This document shows positions 46,010 to 55,763 of a stretch of 64,000 bases of DNA, piece after piece. Source of the DNA: Verrucomicrobiota bacterium (GTDB taxonomy: Bacteria > Verrucomicrobiota > Verrucomicrobiia > Limisphaerales > UBA9464); assembly GCA_947471985.1 (NCBI GenBank), contig CANIZL010000016.1:1-64000 (forward strand), given 5' to 3'. A model generated the notes under the pieces. The model saw nothing but the letters and a program-made list of their open reading frames with translations. It did no database searches and was not told the origin of the DNA. The position numbers and the translations under genes were made by a program. The first letter of the stretch is position 1. Each line of letters starts with the position of its first letter.

Positions 46010-49000
46010 ATGAAGTTCAATCCCCGCCCTTGGAATCTGGTTTGGCTGCCTCTGCTGGCCTGGCTCTGTATGCCGGGATTGCGCGCTTGGGGCGCCGAGA
46101 CCGATCGAGCGTCGACGGAGGGTGTGACCCGTCTCATTGAAGTGGCGGGGCTGGTGGATTTTCAAGTGAGCGGGCGGACCAACTGGTCGGCCGCCACGAA
46201 TCATCTGACCCTGCAACCGGGCGACCGCCTGCGCACGCGCGAACAAAGTCGCGCAGCCGTCCAATTCTCTGACCGGAGCGTGCTGCGATTGAGTGCCAGC
46301 ACGGTTCTTGAAATCCAGCCGCCGCGCCAGGCAGAGAAAAAGCGGTTCCGGTTGATGGACGGAGTGCTGTTCTTTTTCAATCGCGAAAAGCCCGCCGACG
46401 TGGAATTTGAAACTCCGGTGGTGAGCGGCGCAATCCGGGGCACGGAATTTGTGCTGTCAGCTGATGCGGTGGCGGGCACCAGTCGGATCGCCCTGTTGGA
46501 CGGTTTGGTGGATCTGGTGGCGGAGCAATCCCCACTCTCACTGCACAGCGGTGAAGAGGCGCAGGTGACCCGCGGGCAGGCGCCGGTGAAGCGGCCGCTC
46601 CTCGAGGCCGCGGCCGTCCTGCAATGGGCGCTTTATTATCCCGCCGTGTTGTATCCGGGCGATCTGGCGCTGTCGGCGAATACCTCCCGTACATTGGCTG
46701 CCGTGCTGACGGCCTATCGGGAAGGCGATCTGTTGGTGGCGCAGGCGGCGATGTCCGCGGTGCCGCCGGGCGATCCGGCGGAGGAGCACTTGCGAGCGGC
46801 GCTCGAGCTTTCCGTGGGCGGCGTCGCCGGGGCCGAGGAGCTGTTGGCTGTCGGGGGGGGTGATACGGCCGCGCTGCGGGCGTTGCGGGAACTGATCGCG
46901 GTGGTTCGTGGCGAGGCGCCCCCGGCTGCGAAGGAACGGCGGCCGGAGACCGCCAGCGAATGGCTGGCGCGATCCTATTCGATGCAGGCTCAATTCCGGT
47001 TGCGGGAGGCGCGTCAGGCGGCCCGGGAAGCCGCCGCATTGGCGCCGGATTTCGGTTTTGCGCACGTGCGCGTGGCCGAATTGGAAATGGCGTTGGAGGA
47101 TCGCCCCGCCGCGTTGGCGGCATTGGAGCGCGCCTTGCAGCAGGCCCCACGCCTCGCCCAGGCTCACGCCCTGCGCGGGTTTGTGCGCCTCGAACAGGGC
47201 GAGGGACGTGCGGCGTTGGAAGCCTTTGATCGGGCACTGGAGTTGGATGCCGCCCTCGGCAACGCGTGGTTGGGCCGCGGCTTGGCTCTCTTCCGTCTTC
47301 AGCGTCCGGAGGAGGGCGTGCAGTCCTTGCAGACGGCCGTGGCTCTGGAACCCCGCCGGGCCTTGGCACGGGCCTATTTGGGCAAGGCCTATAGTGCGCA
47401 GGGGGAAACCGCGCGCGCGGAGAAGGATTTTCGCCTGGGCCGGGAATTGGATCCCCAGGATCCCACGGTGTGGCTCTATGCGGCACTTTCGCATGAGCAG
47501 CAATTGCGGCCCAATACGGCGGTCCGCGAATTGCAGCGCTCCGCGGAGCTCAATGACCATCGTCAGATCTTCCGCTCCCGCCTGTTGCTGGAGCGCGATC
47601 GCGCGGTGCGCAGTGCCAACCTCGCCGCTGTATATGAGTCGGCCGGACTGCCGGAGGTCAGCCGACGGACCGCGGCACGTTCGGTGTCGGAGGATTACGC
47701 CAATTTCTCCGGACACCTGTTCGTGGCCAATAGCTATCAAGCGCTGGAGGATCCGAATCGTTTCAATCTGCGCTACGAAACGACCCGATTGAGCGAGCTC
47801 CTGGTGGCCAACCTGCTGGCTCCGGCGGATGGCGGTAATCTTTCCCAGTTCCTCTCGCAGCAGGAACACCTCCAGTATTTTGATCCCCGCCCGCTCGGTG
47901 CGAGTTCGTTTACGGAATACCGCAGCACCGGGGATTGGCGGCAGTTCGGCTCGTTTTTCGGGAGCGTGGAAAATTCCGCGTACGCGTTGGACCTCGGATA
48001 TGAATCGCAACACGGACAGTCCGTGAATGATGTGCGCGAGCGGCGCGAGGCGTCTCTGCAGCTCAAACACCGGCTCACCGTGGAGGACGAAATCTATCTG
48101 CAAGTGGGCGTGAGCGACGGCACCGCCGGTGATGTGGCCCGACATTTTGATCCGGCGGATGCCCGCCCCGCCCTGCGGGTGAGCGAGCAACAGTTGCCCA
48201 ATGTTTTCCTGGGCTATCACCGCAGTTGGTCGCCGGCGAATCACACCCTGCTGCTGTTCTCCCGGCTGACGGACTCGTTTGGACTCCAGGATCAAGGAAT
48301 CCGGGAATTGTTCATCCGACCCACGGTGACGCAGGCCTCGCGCATCACCACTCCGGGAGATTTCGATCTGCAATTCGCCAGCGATTTCACTCTGTACTCC
48401 GCGGAGTTGCAGCACATCTGGCAGAGCGAGCGCAACACGTTGGTCGCCGGCACGCGCTGGCAGACCGGCGACGTTCGGTCTCAATCGACCTTGGGGCGCC
48501 TGCTGACGGGTGTGATCGCCGATGACCGCATTGCCGAACCCCTGCAGCGTGCGAATGGCTACGTGTATGATTTCTATCAGCTGGCCCGGCCGCTGCGACT
48601 CGTGGCGGGCGTCAGTTACGATCACCTTACCCATCCCGAAAACTCCGAGCTGCCGCCGCTTACCGCGGGTCGGCAGACGGAGAGTCTGCTGGCCCCCAAG
48701 GCGGGGTTGCTGCTCACGCCATGGCGCGGCGCCGAGTTCCGGGGGGCCTATACCAAGTCGTTGGGTGGCCTGTTTTTTGACAACAGTGTGCGGTTGGAGC
48801 CGACGCAGGTCGCGGGCTTCAACCAAGCTTTCCGCAGTCTGTTGCCGGAATCCAGCGCGGGCATTGTGCCGGGCACCGAGTTTGGGACCGTGAGTGTGGG
48901 CTGGGATCAAACCCTGCCGACGGGGACATACCTGGGCGTGGCAGCGGAGCGGTTGCGCTCCGACGGCGATCGGACAGTGGGTGTGCTGGCCAGTCCGCTT

Positions 49001-49504
49001 CCCGCGCCGCCGGTGGGTTCCTCGGCGAGTGTGGGACAGACCTTGGATTTTCAGGAGCGCAATCTCTCGGCGTACGCGGTGCAATTGCTGGGTGAAGGGT
49101 TTTCGGTGGGCACACGGTATCGCCGGCGCGAGGCCCGACTGGAGGGCCGGTTTCCGCAGATCCCGCTCACCGCGCTTGGTTTGTCAGCGATTGAGCAAAA
49201 CGAACGCTCGACGCTGGATGAAGTAACGCTCTCGCTGAATTACCAGCACGCGGGTGGTTTCTTTGCCGGGTGGGAATCGGTGTGGCGGGATCAGCGAAAT
49301 TCCGGGTATGTGCCGGCCCGGCTGGTGGGGAGTTTTTGGCAGCATAATATTTCCGTGGGCTACCGCTTTCCCGGTCGACGGGCGGAACTGCGGGTGGGCC
49401 TGGCCAATCTGACGGGCGAGACAACGTATCTGAATCCCCTCAGTTTCGATGAAACCCTGCCGCTCGGCCGACTGGCTGTGGTGAGCCTCAAGTTGAATTT
49501 TTGA
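46010..49504 (+). CDS. FecR domain - TPR - outer-membrane beta-barrel protein
   Basis: 1164 residues, signal peptide 1-29. Residues 45-190 are a FecR domain (LQPGDRLRTREQSRAAVQF, SVLRLSASTVLEI, the motif GAIRGTEF). Residues 315-560 are TPR repeats (AREAAALAPDFGFAHVRVAE, ALQQAPRLAQAHALRGFVRL, ALELDAALGNAWLGRGLALF). From about 580 to the end the protein is beta-rich with alternating aromatic residues and finishes in LAVVSLKLNF, a terminal Phe as required by BAM substrates, so it should form an outer-membrane barrel. The FecR and TPR parts would sit in the periplasm. FecR/CHASE2 gene neighbours are seen in many Gram-negatives; the CHASE2 kinase is next here. Likely an outer-membrane sensor or export component. 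Confidence 0.85.
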   Translation: MKFNPRPWNLVWLPLLAWLCMPGLRAWGAETDRASTEGVTRLIEVAGLVDFQVSGRTNWSAATNHLTLQPGDRLRTREQSRAAVQFSDRSVLRLSASTVLEIQPPRQAEKKRFRLMDGVLFFFNREKPADVEFETPVVSGAIRGTEFVLSADAVAGTSRIALLDGLVDLVAEQSPLSLHSGEEAQVTRGQAPVKRPLLEAAAVLQWALYYPAVLYPGDLALSANTSRTLAAVLTAYREGDLLVAQAAMSAVPPGDPAEEHLRAALELSVGGVAGAEELLAVGGGDTAALRALRELIAVVRGEAPPAAKERRPETASEWLARSYSMQAQFRLREARQAAREAAALAPDFGFAHVRVAELEMALEDRPAALAALERALQQAPRLAQAHALRGFVRLEQGEGRAALEAFDRALELDAALGNAWLGRGLALFRLQRPEEGVQSLQTAVALEPRRALARAYLGKAYSAQGETARAEKDFRLGRELDPQDPTVWLYAALSHEQQLRPNTAVRELQRSAELNDHRQIFRSRLLLERDRAVRSANLAAVYESAGLPEVSRRTAARSVSEDYANFSGHLFVANSYQALEDPNRFNLRYETTRLSELLVANLLAPADGGNLSQFLSQQEHLQYFDPRPLGASSFTEYRSTGDWRQFGSFFGSVENSAYALDLGYESQHGQSVNDVRERREASLQLKHRLTVEDEIYLQVGVSDGTAGDVARHFDPADARPALRVSEQQLPNVFLGYHRSWSPANHTLLLFSRLTDSFGLQDQGIRELFIRPTVTQASRITTPGDFDLQFASDFTLYSAELQHIWQSERNTLVAGTRWQTGDVRSQSTLGRLLTGVIADDRIAEPLQRANGYVYDFYQLARPLRLVAGVSYDHLTHPENSELPPLTAGRQTESLLAPKAGLLLTPWRGAEFRGAYTKSLGGLFFDNSVRLEPTQVAGFNQAFRSLLPESSAGIVPGTEFGTVSVGWDQTLPTGTYLGVAAERLRSDGDRTVGVLASPLPAPPVGSSASVGQTLDFQERNLSAYAVQLLGEGFSVGTRYRRREARLEGRFPQIPLTALGLSAIEQNERSTLDEVTLSLNYQHAGGFFAGWESVWRDQRNSGYVPARLVGSFWQHNISVGYRFPGRRAELRVGLANLTGETTYLNPLSFDETLPLGRLAVVSLKLNF

Positions 49505-49630
49505 ACGTACCGCCATGGCGTCGATGAACCGGCAGTTGCGCGGAAACGGCGCGGCCCGCCGCCCGCGGAATCCGCGGTCGTTCCTGCTGGTGGAGACACC
49601 CTGGGGCTGAGTAGGGTAGGGGAATTGGGA

Positions 49631-52324
49631 ATGATCCGTTGGGTCAAATCGCATCCGAAGGCCGTCGCCGCCGTTCTGCTCGTACTCTTGTGCGGGCTGT
49701 TCGGGGACGTGCAACGGTCCCGTTCCCTGCTGGCCCGCGCGAGTTACGATGGCTATTTCGCCTGGCTGGGCTGCCGCAGCGAGAGCTCGACGGAATGTCC
49801 GGTGGTGGTCGTTTATCTGGATCTGGAATCGCACCTGCAGGAACACCAGGATCCGGGACGCCCGTGGCCCCGCGCGTTGTATGCCCGACTGCTGCGCCGG
49901 TTGAAGGCCGCGGGGGCGCGGGCGGTGGTTTTTGATGTGGTGTTTGATCAGGCGGGCGCTGATCCGGCGGAGGATGAACTTTTGCGCTCCGCCATCGCTG
50001 ATCACGGCCGGGTGGTGCTGGCGGGAGAGTTGCGACCGGTGAGTGGTGATTCCGGTTCCGGTGCCTGGGGTCGGGCCACCCGGGTGATTCCGCCCTACGA
50101 ACTGCTCCGCGGCGCCGCCGCGGGTTGGGGCGTCGGCGAACTCGCGGTGGATCCGGATTTTGTGGTGCGACAGTTTTATCCGGGGATCACCGATCCCACG
50201 AGCCCGGTGCCGAGCCTGACCGCGGCGGCAGGCCAGGTGCTGGGACTCGCCGTGCCTGCGGAGAAGACCCAGGTCACCCACTGGCTCAATTATTATGGCC
50301 CGCCGTACCAGATTCCTCATCGCAGCCTGAGTCAGGTGCTCCGACCGGGCGATCTGGATGATGCGGAATTGCGGGACAAGGTCGTCCTTGTGGGGGCGCG
50401 GCCGCTGGTGGGCCTCTTTCAGGATCGACGGGATGAATTTCGCAGCCCGTATCGGGGTTGGAACACTCGCGATCATTTTCAGCCGGGCGTGGAAGTACAC
50501 GCCACGCAGTTGCTGAATTTGCTCCGCGGCGATGGATTGACGCGGTTGGATTCGGGATGGGAGCGGAGTTTGCTTTGGCTGGCCGCAGTTTGTCTGGGTG
50601 CGGGGCTGCTGTGTTTGCGACCGGTACCGGCGTTCTTTGCTGCCTTGAGTTCGGCCGGGGTGGCGACGTTCGCAGCCGTGACCGGATTTCATCAGGCCCA
50701 CGTCTGGTTTCCCTGGCTCATCGTGGTGGCGCTCCAGGCGCCGGTGGCGTTGACGGGTTCGGTCCTGGTGCAATCGGTGGAGTGGTATCGGGCCCGTCGC
50801 CGATTGGAGGCCGCCCAGCGCTTGGCTGATGCGCGCATCCGCGAACAGGCGGCCCTGATCGAGAAAGCCCAGGATGCGATCCTGGTGCAGGATCTCGCCG
50901 GACGGATCACGTATGCGAATCCCAGCGCCGAACGCCTGTTTGGCTGGGCTCCGGGAGACTGGCCGACGACGGAGGCCCGACGTTTTCTGGACACACCCGA
51001 GGCGGAGGACGCGCGACGCCAGGCGACGCAGCGGGGGGAATGGCAGGTGGAACTGCGGCCGACCCTGCCGGGCGGGCGGGTGCTTTCGCTGGAAAGCCGT
51101 TGGACGCTATTGCGCGAGGACGCGGGAGCGCCCAAGGGTTTTCTCCTGCTGATTTCCGACGTTACCGAAAGAAGGCAATTGGAAGCGGAAACCACGCGCA
51201 TGCAGCGGATGGAGGCGGTCGGGGCGCTGGCGGGCGGCATGGCGCACGATCTCAACAATGCTCTCGCCCCGGTGCTCATGGGCACGCAGTTGCTGCGCCG
51301 GGAGGTCACCGGTGAGAACGCGTTGCACATTCTGTCCCTGATGGAGTCGAGCACCCGTCGCGGGGCGGACATGGTGCGGCAGGTGTTGCTGTTTGCCCGC
51401 GGGCGACCCGAGGAGTTCGAGCGGCTGGATCCGGGCGTGTTGGCCAAGGAGGTGGAGAAGCTGGGCCGCGACACGTTTCCGCGCAGCCTCACGGTGACGG
51501 CGCATGTCGCTGCCGATGTCTGGCCCGTGCGGGGCAATGCCACCCAGCTCCATCAGGTGCTGCTGAATCTCTGCGTCAATGCGCGGGACGCGATGCCGGC
51601 GGGAGGAGCACTCTCAGTCGTTGTCGACAATGTTGCGCTCACCGAGGAAGAGGCCCGGGCGATTCCGGACGGCCGCGTTGGGGAGTTTGTGGTTTTGCTG
51701 GTGAGTGACACGGGAACCGGGATTCCCCCGGACGTTCTGGCGCGAATCTTCGAACCGTTTTTTACCACCAAGCCGGTGGGTCGAGGAACCGGCCTGGGAC
51801 TATCGACCACCCGGCGCATCGTCAAGACGCACGGCGGATTTCTGTCGGTGCACAGTCGCTTGGGTGAGGGCACGACTTTTGAAATCTACCTGCCGCGAAT
51901 GATCGAGGGAGGCGCGGTGGTGCCATCCGTCGCGACGGCCGAACTGGCGCGCGGACAGGCTGAACTGATTCTGGTGGCGGACGACGACGCGGCGGTGAGT
52001 GAGTTGTTGCGGCATTGCCTGGAGGATCAGGGCTATCGTGTCCTGCGGGCCGCCAATGGTGTTGAGGCGGTTTCGCTGTTCAAACAGAATGCCGCGGAAG
52101 TGGCGCTGATTATCAGCGACATCGCCATGCCGTTGATGGATGGACTTCAAGCCGCCGCCGCCATTCGGCAGGTGCGCCCGGAAGTGCCCATCCTGTTTCT
52201 CAGCGGAGAGCGCGAAGTGGTGGCCGATGCCCGGTGGACGGGGCCGTTGCCGCAGCAATTGCCCAAGCCCGTGGAGCGGTCGGCGCTCCTGGAGGCGGTG
52301 GCCGTAGCACTGCGACGACACTGA
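49631..52324 (+). CDS. CHASE2-PAS hybrid histidine kinase with receiver
   Basis: 897 residues from the ATG at 49631 (a TTG at 49625 is in frame). One N-terminal membrane span, then a periplasmic CHASE2 domain (about 28-305; VYLDLESH, WPRALYARLLRRLKAAGARA, DKVVLVGA, GVEVHATQLLNLLRGD), three membrane spans (about 312-382) and a coiled linker. The PAS domain is near 407-515 (AQDAILVQDLAGRITYANPS). HisKA carries the phospho-acceptor His539 in GGMAHDLNNALAPV. The HATPase has NLCVNARDAMPAGG, DTGTGIPP and GTGLGLSTTRRIV. The receiver (about 778-893) has Asp830 in ISDIAMPLMDG. All catalytic parts look intact. Its likely output is the sigma54 regulator at 41692, through the receiver or directly. Confidence 0.93.
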   Translation: MIRWVKSHPKAVAAVLLVLLCGLFGDVQRSRSLLARASYDGYFAWLGCRSESSTECPVVVVYLDLESHLQEHQDPGRPWPRALYARLLRRLKAAGARAVVFDVVFDQAGADPAEDELLRSAIADHGRVVLAGELRPVSGDSGSGAWGRATRVIPPYELLRGAAAGWGVGELAVDPDFVVRQFYPGITDPTSPVPSLTAAAGQVLGLAVPAEKTQVTHWLNYYGPPYQIPHRSLSQVLRPGDLDDAELRDKVVLVGARPLVGLFQDRRDEFRSPYRGWNTRDHFQPGVEVHATQLLNLLRGDGLTRLDSGWERSLLWLAAVCLGAGLLCLRPVPAFFAALSSAGVATFAAVTGFHQAHVWFPWLIVVALQAPVALTGSVLVQSVEWYRARRRLEAAQRLADARIREQAALIEKAQDAILVQDLAGRITYANPSAERLFGWAPGDWPTTEARRFLDTPEAEDARRQATQRGEWQVELRPTLPGGRVLSLESRWTLLREDAGAPKGFLLLISDVTERRQLEAETTRMQRMEAVGALAGGMAHDLNNALAPVLMGTQLLRREVTGENALHILSLMESSTRRGADMVRQVLLFARGRPEEFERLDPGVLAKEVEKLGRDTFPRSLTVTAHVAADVWPVRGNATQLHQVLLNLCVNARDAMPAGGALSVVVDNVALTEEEARAIPDGRVGEFVVLLVSDTGTGIPPDVLARIFEPFFTTKPVGRGTGLGLSTTRRIVKTHGGFLSVHSRLGEGTTFEIYLPRMIEGGAVVPSVATAELARGQAELILVADDDAAVSELLRHCLEDQGYRVLRAANGVEAVSLFKQNAAEVALIISDIAMPLMDGLQAAAAIRQVRPEVPILFLSGEREVVADARWTGPLPQQLPKPVERSALLEAVAVALRRH

Positions 52325-52474
52325 AGGCGCGTGCGAATGAGTCGCTCAACGAAGGTTCGGGCGGCGATCGTGCGGTGTCATCGTCTCAACGGCTGCGAGC
52401 TTGGCCCGATAACTGAAAGGGTTTGGCGTGACCTGCCGCTCTCGGGCCGGTCACATTGCCCGGGAATTCCCCGA

Positions 52475-54112
52475 ATGCGAACGGTGCTCCAACGAGAACT
52501 GCGGGTGCAGGCCCGGCGATCCGCCACCGGCTGGTTGCGGTTGGCTTGCGGCGGCGCGGTGGGCCTTGCCCTCCTGTTGGCCATTACGGCCCAAGTGACG
52601 GTCTGGACCCCCGCGGGACCCCGGCAGGATCCGCTCAATGGGCCGCAGGTATTCCTGATTCTGGTCTGTGTGCTGGCCGTGGTGCTGCAATTGCTGGGGC
52701 CCCTGCTGACGGCCGATTGCCTGAGCGAGGAACGGCGCGAAGGCACATTGCCGTTGCTCTGGCTCACTCCGCTGACGCCGCACGGGGTGGTGCTGGGGAA
52801 ATTGTTATCCAGCCTGCTGCGGTTGGGCTCCCTGGTCCTGGCCGCACCACCGATGTTGATGGTGCCGGTTTTGATGGGCGGTGTGGCGGTGCCGCAAATC
52901 CTGGCCACAGGTGCGACCCTCGCCACGCTGCTGCTGCTGGGAGTCGGCTGCGGCGTCTGGGCCTCGTCACGCTGCGAACAGTTTCAACGGGCATTGATTT
53001 TGGCCTATCTCGCGCAAGGGGTGGGATTATGGGTCCTAGCGCGGACTTTCTTGTTGGGATGGCTGGAACCTTCTTGGGGGAATCAGTGGGATGATTCCGA
53101 GCATTGGGTTGATTGGATGGTGCACCTGTTCGAGAAGCTCACGTTCGCCTCCGCTGCCGCCAATGGAGGCGGCCCGGGTGGGTTTGCCGGCCGGCCGGGA
53201 GTGACTGGATTCCGACCGGTGATTCCCCTGCAATATGCATCCACGGCGCTGCTGGGAATGACGGTCCTCTGGTTTCTGGCGGTGATTGTCGGAGCGGGAT
53301 GGCGGCTTCGGCGCACGGCGCGTCAACGACCGCCCACGACCGCGGAACTGGAGCGCCGGCGGGTCTGGACCCAGTCACGGTATTTTCCGGGCCTGTTCCG
53401 ACGACTGCGGCTGCGGTTGTTGGCGCGCAATCCGCTGTTGTGGTTGCAGCGCCGAAACCCGGCTCAAGCGGTCGCGCGCTGGTTATGGCTGGGGTTCGTT
53501 GCGCTGATCTGGATCAGTGCCGTCGGCGGCTTCCAGTGGGTCAATGATCGCAATACCGATCTGGTGATCGTCACGGCGGTGCTTCTGGCGATCGGAATGG
53601 TATTTGCCGCCACGAATGCGCTGCGGGAGGAGAGTCGCAATGGAGTGCTGGAATTGCTGCTTGTCACCGGGTTGCGCGAGGGGCAGTTGGTGTGGAGCGT
53701 GGTCTGGTCGGTGGTGGATACGTTTGGCCTCGCCGTGCTGCTGCATGGATTGGTCGCGACCTATCTGGGCTCGTTGGCCATCAGCGACGCAATCGATCCA
53801 CAAGGGTATGCCTGGCTTCTCGGAGGTGCCCTGGTGGCCTCGCCGTTGATCGCGCTGGGCTTCAGTCTCCGGGGGTATCCGTTTCTGTTTACTGCTTCCA
53901 TGACCCTGTTGATCGCGCTGGTGGTTCCGTGGGTGGCGGCGGGAGTGCTGACGGCGTGGTACACGGGATCCTGGGTTCCCGTGGCGAATCCTGGGGTTCA
54001 ATTGGTGGCGCTGGCGGTGCAGTTGGTGGAGGCGGCGGCTCTGGCCTGGCGTCTTCACCGGGAGTTGGCCAGCCGGCGATTTGTTCTCCGGCGGGCGGTC
54101 AAGCCGGCCTGA
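52475..54112 (+). CDS. ABC-2-type membrane permease
   Basis: 545 residues from the ATG at 52475 (MRTVLQRELRVQARRS). Two related halves, each with several membrane spans. The first half has ADCLSEERREGTLPLLWLTPL and the second ATNALREESRNGVLELLLVTGLREGQ. This EERREGTL-type motif is typical of ABC-2 permeases (NatB/GldF-like). No ATPase gene is adjacent, so it must use a partner encoded elsewhere or be an orphan. It follows the kinase gene by 150 bases, in which GTGACC (52430-52435) and GGTCAC (52449-52454) could form a hairpin, so co-transcription is uncertain. Confidence 0.82.
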   Translation: MRTVLQRELRVQARRSATGWLRLACGGAVGLALLLAITAQVTVWTPAGPRQDPLNGPQVFLILVCVLAVVLQLLGPLLTADCLSEERREGTLPLLWLTPLTPHGVVLGKLLSSLLRLGSLVLAAPPMLMVPVLMGGVAVPQILATGATLATLLLLGVGCGVWASSRCEQFQRALILAYLAQGVGLWVLARTFLLGWLEPSWGNQWDDSEHWVDWMVHLFEKLTFASAAANGGGPGGFAGRPGVTGFRPVIPLQYASTALLGMTVLWFLAVIVGAGWRLRRTARQRPPTTAELERRRVWTQSRYFPGLFRRLRLRLLARNPLLWLQRRNPAQAVARWLWLGFVALIWISAVGGFQWVNDRNTDLVIVTAVLLAIGMVFAATNALREESRNGVLELLLVTGLREGQLVWSVVWSVVDTFGLAVLLHGLVATYLGSLAISDAIDPQGYAWLLGGALVASPLIALGFSLRGYPFLFTASMTLLIALVVPWVAAGVLTAWYTGSWVPVANPGVQLVALAVQLVEAAALAWRLHRELASRRFVLRRAVKPA

Positions 54113-54151
54113 TACTAGAGTTACCACCGGCCATCGCTTCGGGCTGCCGGG

Positions 54152-54583
54152 GTGAGCCAAAAAAAATTGGCACTGGGAGAGTCGTCGCCTAGAGCTGCGT
54201 TCGTGTTCGCCCGCGGCGCCCGCGTTTTGTTGGTTGGATTGCTGATGGTTTCCATCGGCCTCCATCTGACGTTGCTGCAGGCGGCGGGATGGGTGGGCAT
54301 GTTGGTGAAATATTATCAGACGACGGCGTCGATCAGTGAGGCGTGTGCGATGACCTTTGACGGTCAGCATCCGTGTCGGATCTGTACGCTGGTCAAAGCG
54401 GGAAAGCAGACGGAACAAAATCAGGAGGCGTCGCCCACGGTTAAGAAGCTGGAGCTTTTTGCGGCGAGCCCCGTCCTTGAATTTGTTTCCCCGCCTCGGG
54501 AAATGACGTTGGCTCCCGCCCCGTCGGAATCGGCGCCCAGTCGTTCCTCCCGTCCTTGGGTCCCACCTCCCCGGACGGTCTAA
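54152..54583 (+). CDS. Small membrane protein with HPCxxC motif
   Basis: 143 residues from a GTG at 54152. One clear membrane span (VLLVGLLMVSIGLHLTLLQ), then a short conserved-looking stretch with YYQTT, MTFDGQHPCRIC (CxxC after His) and LVKAGKQ, then a Pro/Ser-rich tail. I recall the TFDGxHPCxxC pattern as a recurring small protein near metal-related envelope genes, but cannot name a family, so metal binding is inference. It is followed by a terminator and then by the PEP-CTERM gene. Confidence 0.65.
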   Translation: MSQKKLALGESSPRAAFVFARGARVLLVGLLMVSIGLHLTLLQAAGWVGMLVKYYQTTASISEACAMTFDGQHPCRICTLVKAGKQTEQNQEASPTVKKLELFAASPVLEFVSPPREMTLAPAPSESAPSRSSRPWVPPPRTV

Positions 54584-54592
54584 GCCCGCCTG

Positions 54593-54615
54593 AACGCTGC
54601 CTTGCGCAGCGTTTT
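54593..54615 (+). terminator. Intrinsic terminator after the HPCxxC gene
   Basis: Stem AACGCTGC / GCAGCGTT with a 5-base loop followed by TTTT. It lies ten bases after the stop codon. Confidence 0.8.
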
Positions 54616-54920
54616 CGACGACGTCGGATTTTCTCCCCCGCAGGGCGGATAGGGTCTGATGGGGCGCAGCGAGCTTTCTCGCGCTGAATCCCCCGCCGGC
54701 ACGTTGCTGTGCCGTCGTCGGGAATGCGCCAGAAGTCCAAATCTCCGGCGATTCCCGGTTGCAACACACGGAATGACGCAAAGCGCGGATCGGCGCCGCG
54801 GCGTTCCCAGTGCCCTTATCCATGGTGCCCCGCCGTTGGCCCCCACCGGCGCGGGCGTCGTTCGTGGAGTCTCTTAAAACCGAATCTGGCTCAGCAGATT
54901 CACAAATAATCTCCGATAAA
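54616..54920. other. 305-bp upstream region of the PEP-CTERM gene
   Basis: No gene seen. It contains a short hairpin CGGCAC/GTGCCG near 54696-54715 and an AT-richer end before the ATG. A GGCACGTTGCTGTGC word looks like a -24/-12 promoter but has the wrong spacing (11 instead of 10), so I do not call it. Confidence 0.4.
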
Positions 54921-55763
54921 ATGAAGCGTAAATTCAGCAGTAATACCTCAGTAGTTTGGCCGGGCCTCCCGGTCGCTCTGGTCGCAGCGGCGTGTTTCGC
55001 GCCCTTGGCCCAGGCTCATATCAGCTACGGTGGTCGGGACTTCGGTTCCTTTACGGGATTGACCGATTCCTCGGTCACTATTGCCAATCAGGCCGTGACC
55101 GGAAATTACGGTTGGGCGGATGCCGCGGACGGCAACCTGGGCGACAGCCACAAGGGTCGGGCCTTCCGATTCCATCTGGACAATGAAGCCCTGGTCAGCA
55201 TCACGGTGGCGGCAAATCCCAAGGCCACGTCCGCATCGGTGGGCGGGCTGATTCCGGGCTTTTCCATCTATCAGGGATTGGCGGCGGTAGCCCCGTTTGC
55301 CGCGTCGCAATCCGCGCTGCCAGCCAGCCCCGATCACGACTTCGGGGATGCCTCCGTAGCGTGGCGGACGGCCTACGCTCAGTTCAATCTGGGAGCCAAT
55401 CTCGATGCCAGCGCCACCGACGGCAGCTGGAATGCCCTGGGCAATTGGAAGATCGGCGGCGATGGCGATCTCGGTGGTGATTTTTCCCAACTCAGCAGCT
55501 TCAACTACAAGGGGTTTGGGGTCGACTTCAACAAGGTTGGAGCGGCCTCCACGACCCAACAGTTGCCGGCGGGCGATTACACCGTGTTCATCGGTGGCGA
55601 CGACATCGCCAATAAACTCTCCAACAGTGCGAGTCTGGCCTTCGGGCTTTCGGCGACGATCTCGGTTCATTCCACACCCGAACCGCAGACCTGGGCCTTG
55701 CTGGCGGTGGGCGTGGGATTGGTTGGACTGGTCGGCGCTCGTCGCAATCCAATGGCGCGATAA
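54921..55763 (+). CDS. PEP-CTERM sorted surface protein
   Basis: 280 residues from the ATG at 54921. Signal peptide to about residue 33 (ending AQAH). The C-terminus has the PEP-CTERM tripartite signal: STPEPQTW, a hydrophobic helix (ALLAVGVGLVGLVG) and a basic end ARRNPMAR, the mark of exosortase-dependent anchoring. The body opens HISYGGRDFG and has NYGWADAADGNLGDSHKGRA and PGFSIYQGL, a pattern shared by many PEP-CTERM proteins. No exosortase gene is in the window; it must be elsewhere. Exopolysaccharide-producing Gram-negatives use this system, fitting the glycan locus. Its neighbours are the HPCxxC gene and the GHIHGR pair. Confidence 0.9.
   Translation: MKRKFSSNTSVVWPGLPVALVAAACFAPLAQAHISYGGRDFGSFTGLTDSSVTIANQAVTGNYGWADAADGNLGDSHKGRAFRFHLDNEALVSITVAANPKATSASVGGLIPGFSIYQGLAAVAPFAASQSALPASPDHDFGDASVAWRTAYAQFNLGANLDASATDGSWNALGNWKIGGDGDLGGDFSQLSSFNYKGFGVDFNKVGAASTTQQLPAGDYTVFIGGDDIANKLSNSASLAFGLSATISVHSTPEPQTWALLAVGVGLVGLVGARRNPMAR

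Noticed and set aside
46538-49084. An 848-codon open frame on the minus strand
   Set aside because: It lies entirely under the FecR-TPR-barrel gene, has no family motifs and a composition full of Arg, Gly and His typical of antisense frames in GC-rich DNA.
54690-54720. GGCACGTTGCTGTGC as a sigma54 promoter for the PEP-CTERM gene
   Set aside because: Spacing is again 11; the word is better explained as a CGGCAC/GTGCCG hairpin.
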